A program made the position numbers and the translations under genes. The notes beneath the pieces are model-generated. The model was not told the DNA's origin and ran no database searches. It was given only the letters and a program-made list of their open reading frames with translations. Shown in pieces: positions 13,261 through 13,886 of a DNA stretch of 13,886 bases. Source of the stretch: Paracoccaceae bacterium (GTDB taxonomy: Bacteria > Pseudomonadota > Alphaproteobacteria > Rhodobacterales > Rhodobacteraceae); assembly GCA_015487335.1 (NCBI GenBank), contig WFPZ01000225.1:1-13886 (forward strand). The letters are read 5' to 3'. Position 1 is the first letter of the stretch. Every line of letters begins with the position of its first letter.

Positions 13261-13886
13261 GAAGTCGTGAGCGCGCGAAGGGATTCCCGCATGATGTCGT
13301 GGGGCAGCGGCATCAGTTGGGCGGTGCGTGTCCACAGGATGGCGCATTCGACGGGCCGGTCCGGATAAATCTGGCAAAGCGCCGAATGATAGGCGGCCAT
13401 CTGGCGCAGGATGCCCGAAGGCACGTTCTCGGGGCGTTGCGGGACGATGCGGTTGGACTTGAAGTCAACCGCCAGCACGCGTTCGGGGCCGATCACAAGC
13501 CTGTCCACCGCACCGTGGATGCGCTGGCCGTCCAGCTCCGGCAAGGCGGCGGAAAGGTCCACCTCGGCCAGGGCATCAGGGGCAAAAACAGTCTCTAACC
13601 CGGTGGTTTTCAGCAGTCTTATCGCCTCTTGCACAATCTCGTCCGCCTCCGCTGCGGGCGGGCCCTCGCCGCTGAGTGCAAGGATTTCCCCGGCCCTTTC
13701 CGGCCAGTCGGCCTCGGGCCAGGATGGAAGGTGCTCCAGCAGCGCGTGCACAAGCCGCCCCCGGCGCATCGCGGCCTCTTCGTCGTCCTCGCCGCCGGGC
13801 AGCGCCTTGTCGCCGCCAAGGGCCGAGGGCGCCAGGGGGCGGCTTGTGCACGCGCTGCTGGAGCACCTTCCATCCTGGCCCGAGGC
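13257..13886 (-). CDS. addA: ATP-dependent exonuclease/helicase AddA, C-terminal part only
   Basis: AddA is the UvrD-like helicase-nuclease subunit that, with AddB, processes double-strand breaks for recombination. Only the C-terminal nuclease region is present. It reads RPLAPSALGG, then RRGRLVHALLEHLPSW, then the PD-(D/E)XK core IHGAVDRLVIGPERVL-AVDFKSNR with the D-x-K catalytic pair, and a final helix around QMAAYHSALCQIYPDRP. The frame stays open to the window edge. However, 13835-13886 is an exact inverted copy of 13711-13762, and the residues it encodes are antisense to LVHALLEHLPSW rather than AddA-like. The trustworthy part is about 13257-13834. The helicase domains are outside the window. 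trxA follows. Confidence 0.9.
   Translation of the reverse strand, partial: ASGQDGRCSSSACTSRPLAPSALGGDKALPGGEDDEEAAMRRGRLVHALLEHLPSWPEADWPERAGEILALSGEGPPAAEADEIVQEAIRLLKTTGLETVFAPDALAEVDLSAALPELDGQRIHGAVDRLVIGPERVLAVDFKSNRIVPQRPENVPSGILRQMAAYHSALCQIYPDRPVECAILWTRTAQLMPLPHDIMRESLRALTTS
13711..13886. repeat. 52-base perfect inverted repeat at the window's right end
   Basis: Bases 13711-13762 and 13835-13886 are exact reverse complements over 52 positions, with a 72-base interval. The left arm codes normal AddA sequence and the right arm does not. The match runs to the last base of the window, so its true length is unknown. The inner ends share a C-rich/G-rich microhomology (CCGCCCCC with GGGGGCGG). 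A fold-back chimera or assembly-end artefact is the simplest reading. Confidence 0.9.

Noticed and set aside
1..13886. tRNA, rRNA, CRISPR, insertion sequence, phage or toxin-antitoxin features
   Set aside because: None of the sequence signatures, repeats or protein motifs of these were seen. Apart from the lone GT-B-like gene, the coding content is conserved housekeeping families.

Overview
The window looks like chromosomal housekeeping DNA from an alphaproteobacterium, most likely Rhodobacteraceae (Rhodobacterales). The reasons are high GC, gene content, and the order mnmE-rho-hemJ / maf-aroE-coaE-dnaQ / secB-fxsA / Tim44-mltA-smr / hslVU / trxA-addA. This order belongs to the neighbourhood that flanks the replication origin in Caulobacter and other alphaproteobacteria. 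No dnaA, rRNA, tRNA, CRISPR array, transposase or prophage gene is visible.

Layout: the left arm (1-3048) is transcribed leftward: hemJ (heme synthesis), rho (transcription termination, with its own good promoter) and mnmE (tRNA wobble-U modification, cut by the window start). An AT-rich gap of about 365 bases follows (3049-3413). It carries a cluster of DnaA-box-like nonamers and separates leftward from rightward genes, so it is the best candidate for oriC. To its right is a tightly overlapping rightward operon maf-aroE-coaE-dnaQ (nucleotide sanitation, shikimate, CoA, replication proofreading). Next comes leftward fxsA-secB, then a rightward trio with touching ends: a Tim44-like membrane protein, MltA and an Smr-domain protein. 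A 250-base gap (9688-9937) contains nested inverted repeats that could fold as RNA in two competing ways. The leftward hslVU heat-shock protease operon follows, with a TTG start for hslV and a heat-shock-type promoter. A lone rightward gene for a capsule-synthesis-like (GT-B) protein ends at a bidirectional terminator, and leftward addA-trxA closes the window.

The last 52 bases are an exact inverted copy of 13711-13762 and do not continue a plausible AddA protein. I read this as a fold-back artefact of assembly or amplification, so the right end should not be trusted.

I see no convincing new multi-gene system. The items most worth a second look are the putative origin, the palindromic element between smr and hslU, the uncharacterised GT-B-like gene beside hslV, the altered G4 motif of MnmE, and the terminal inverted repeat.
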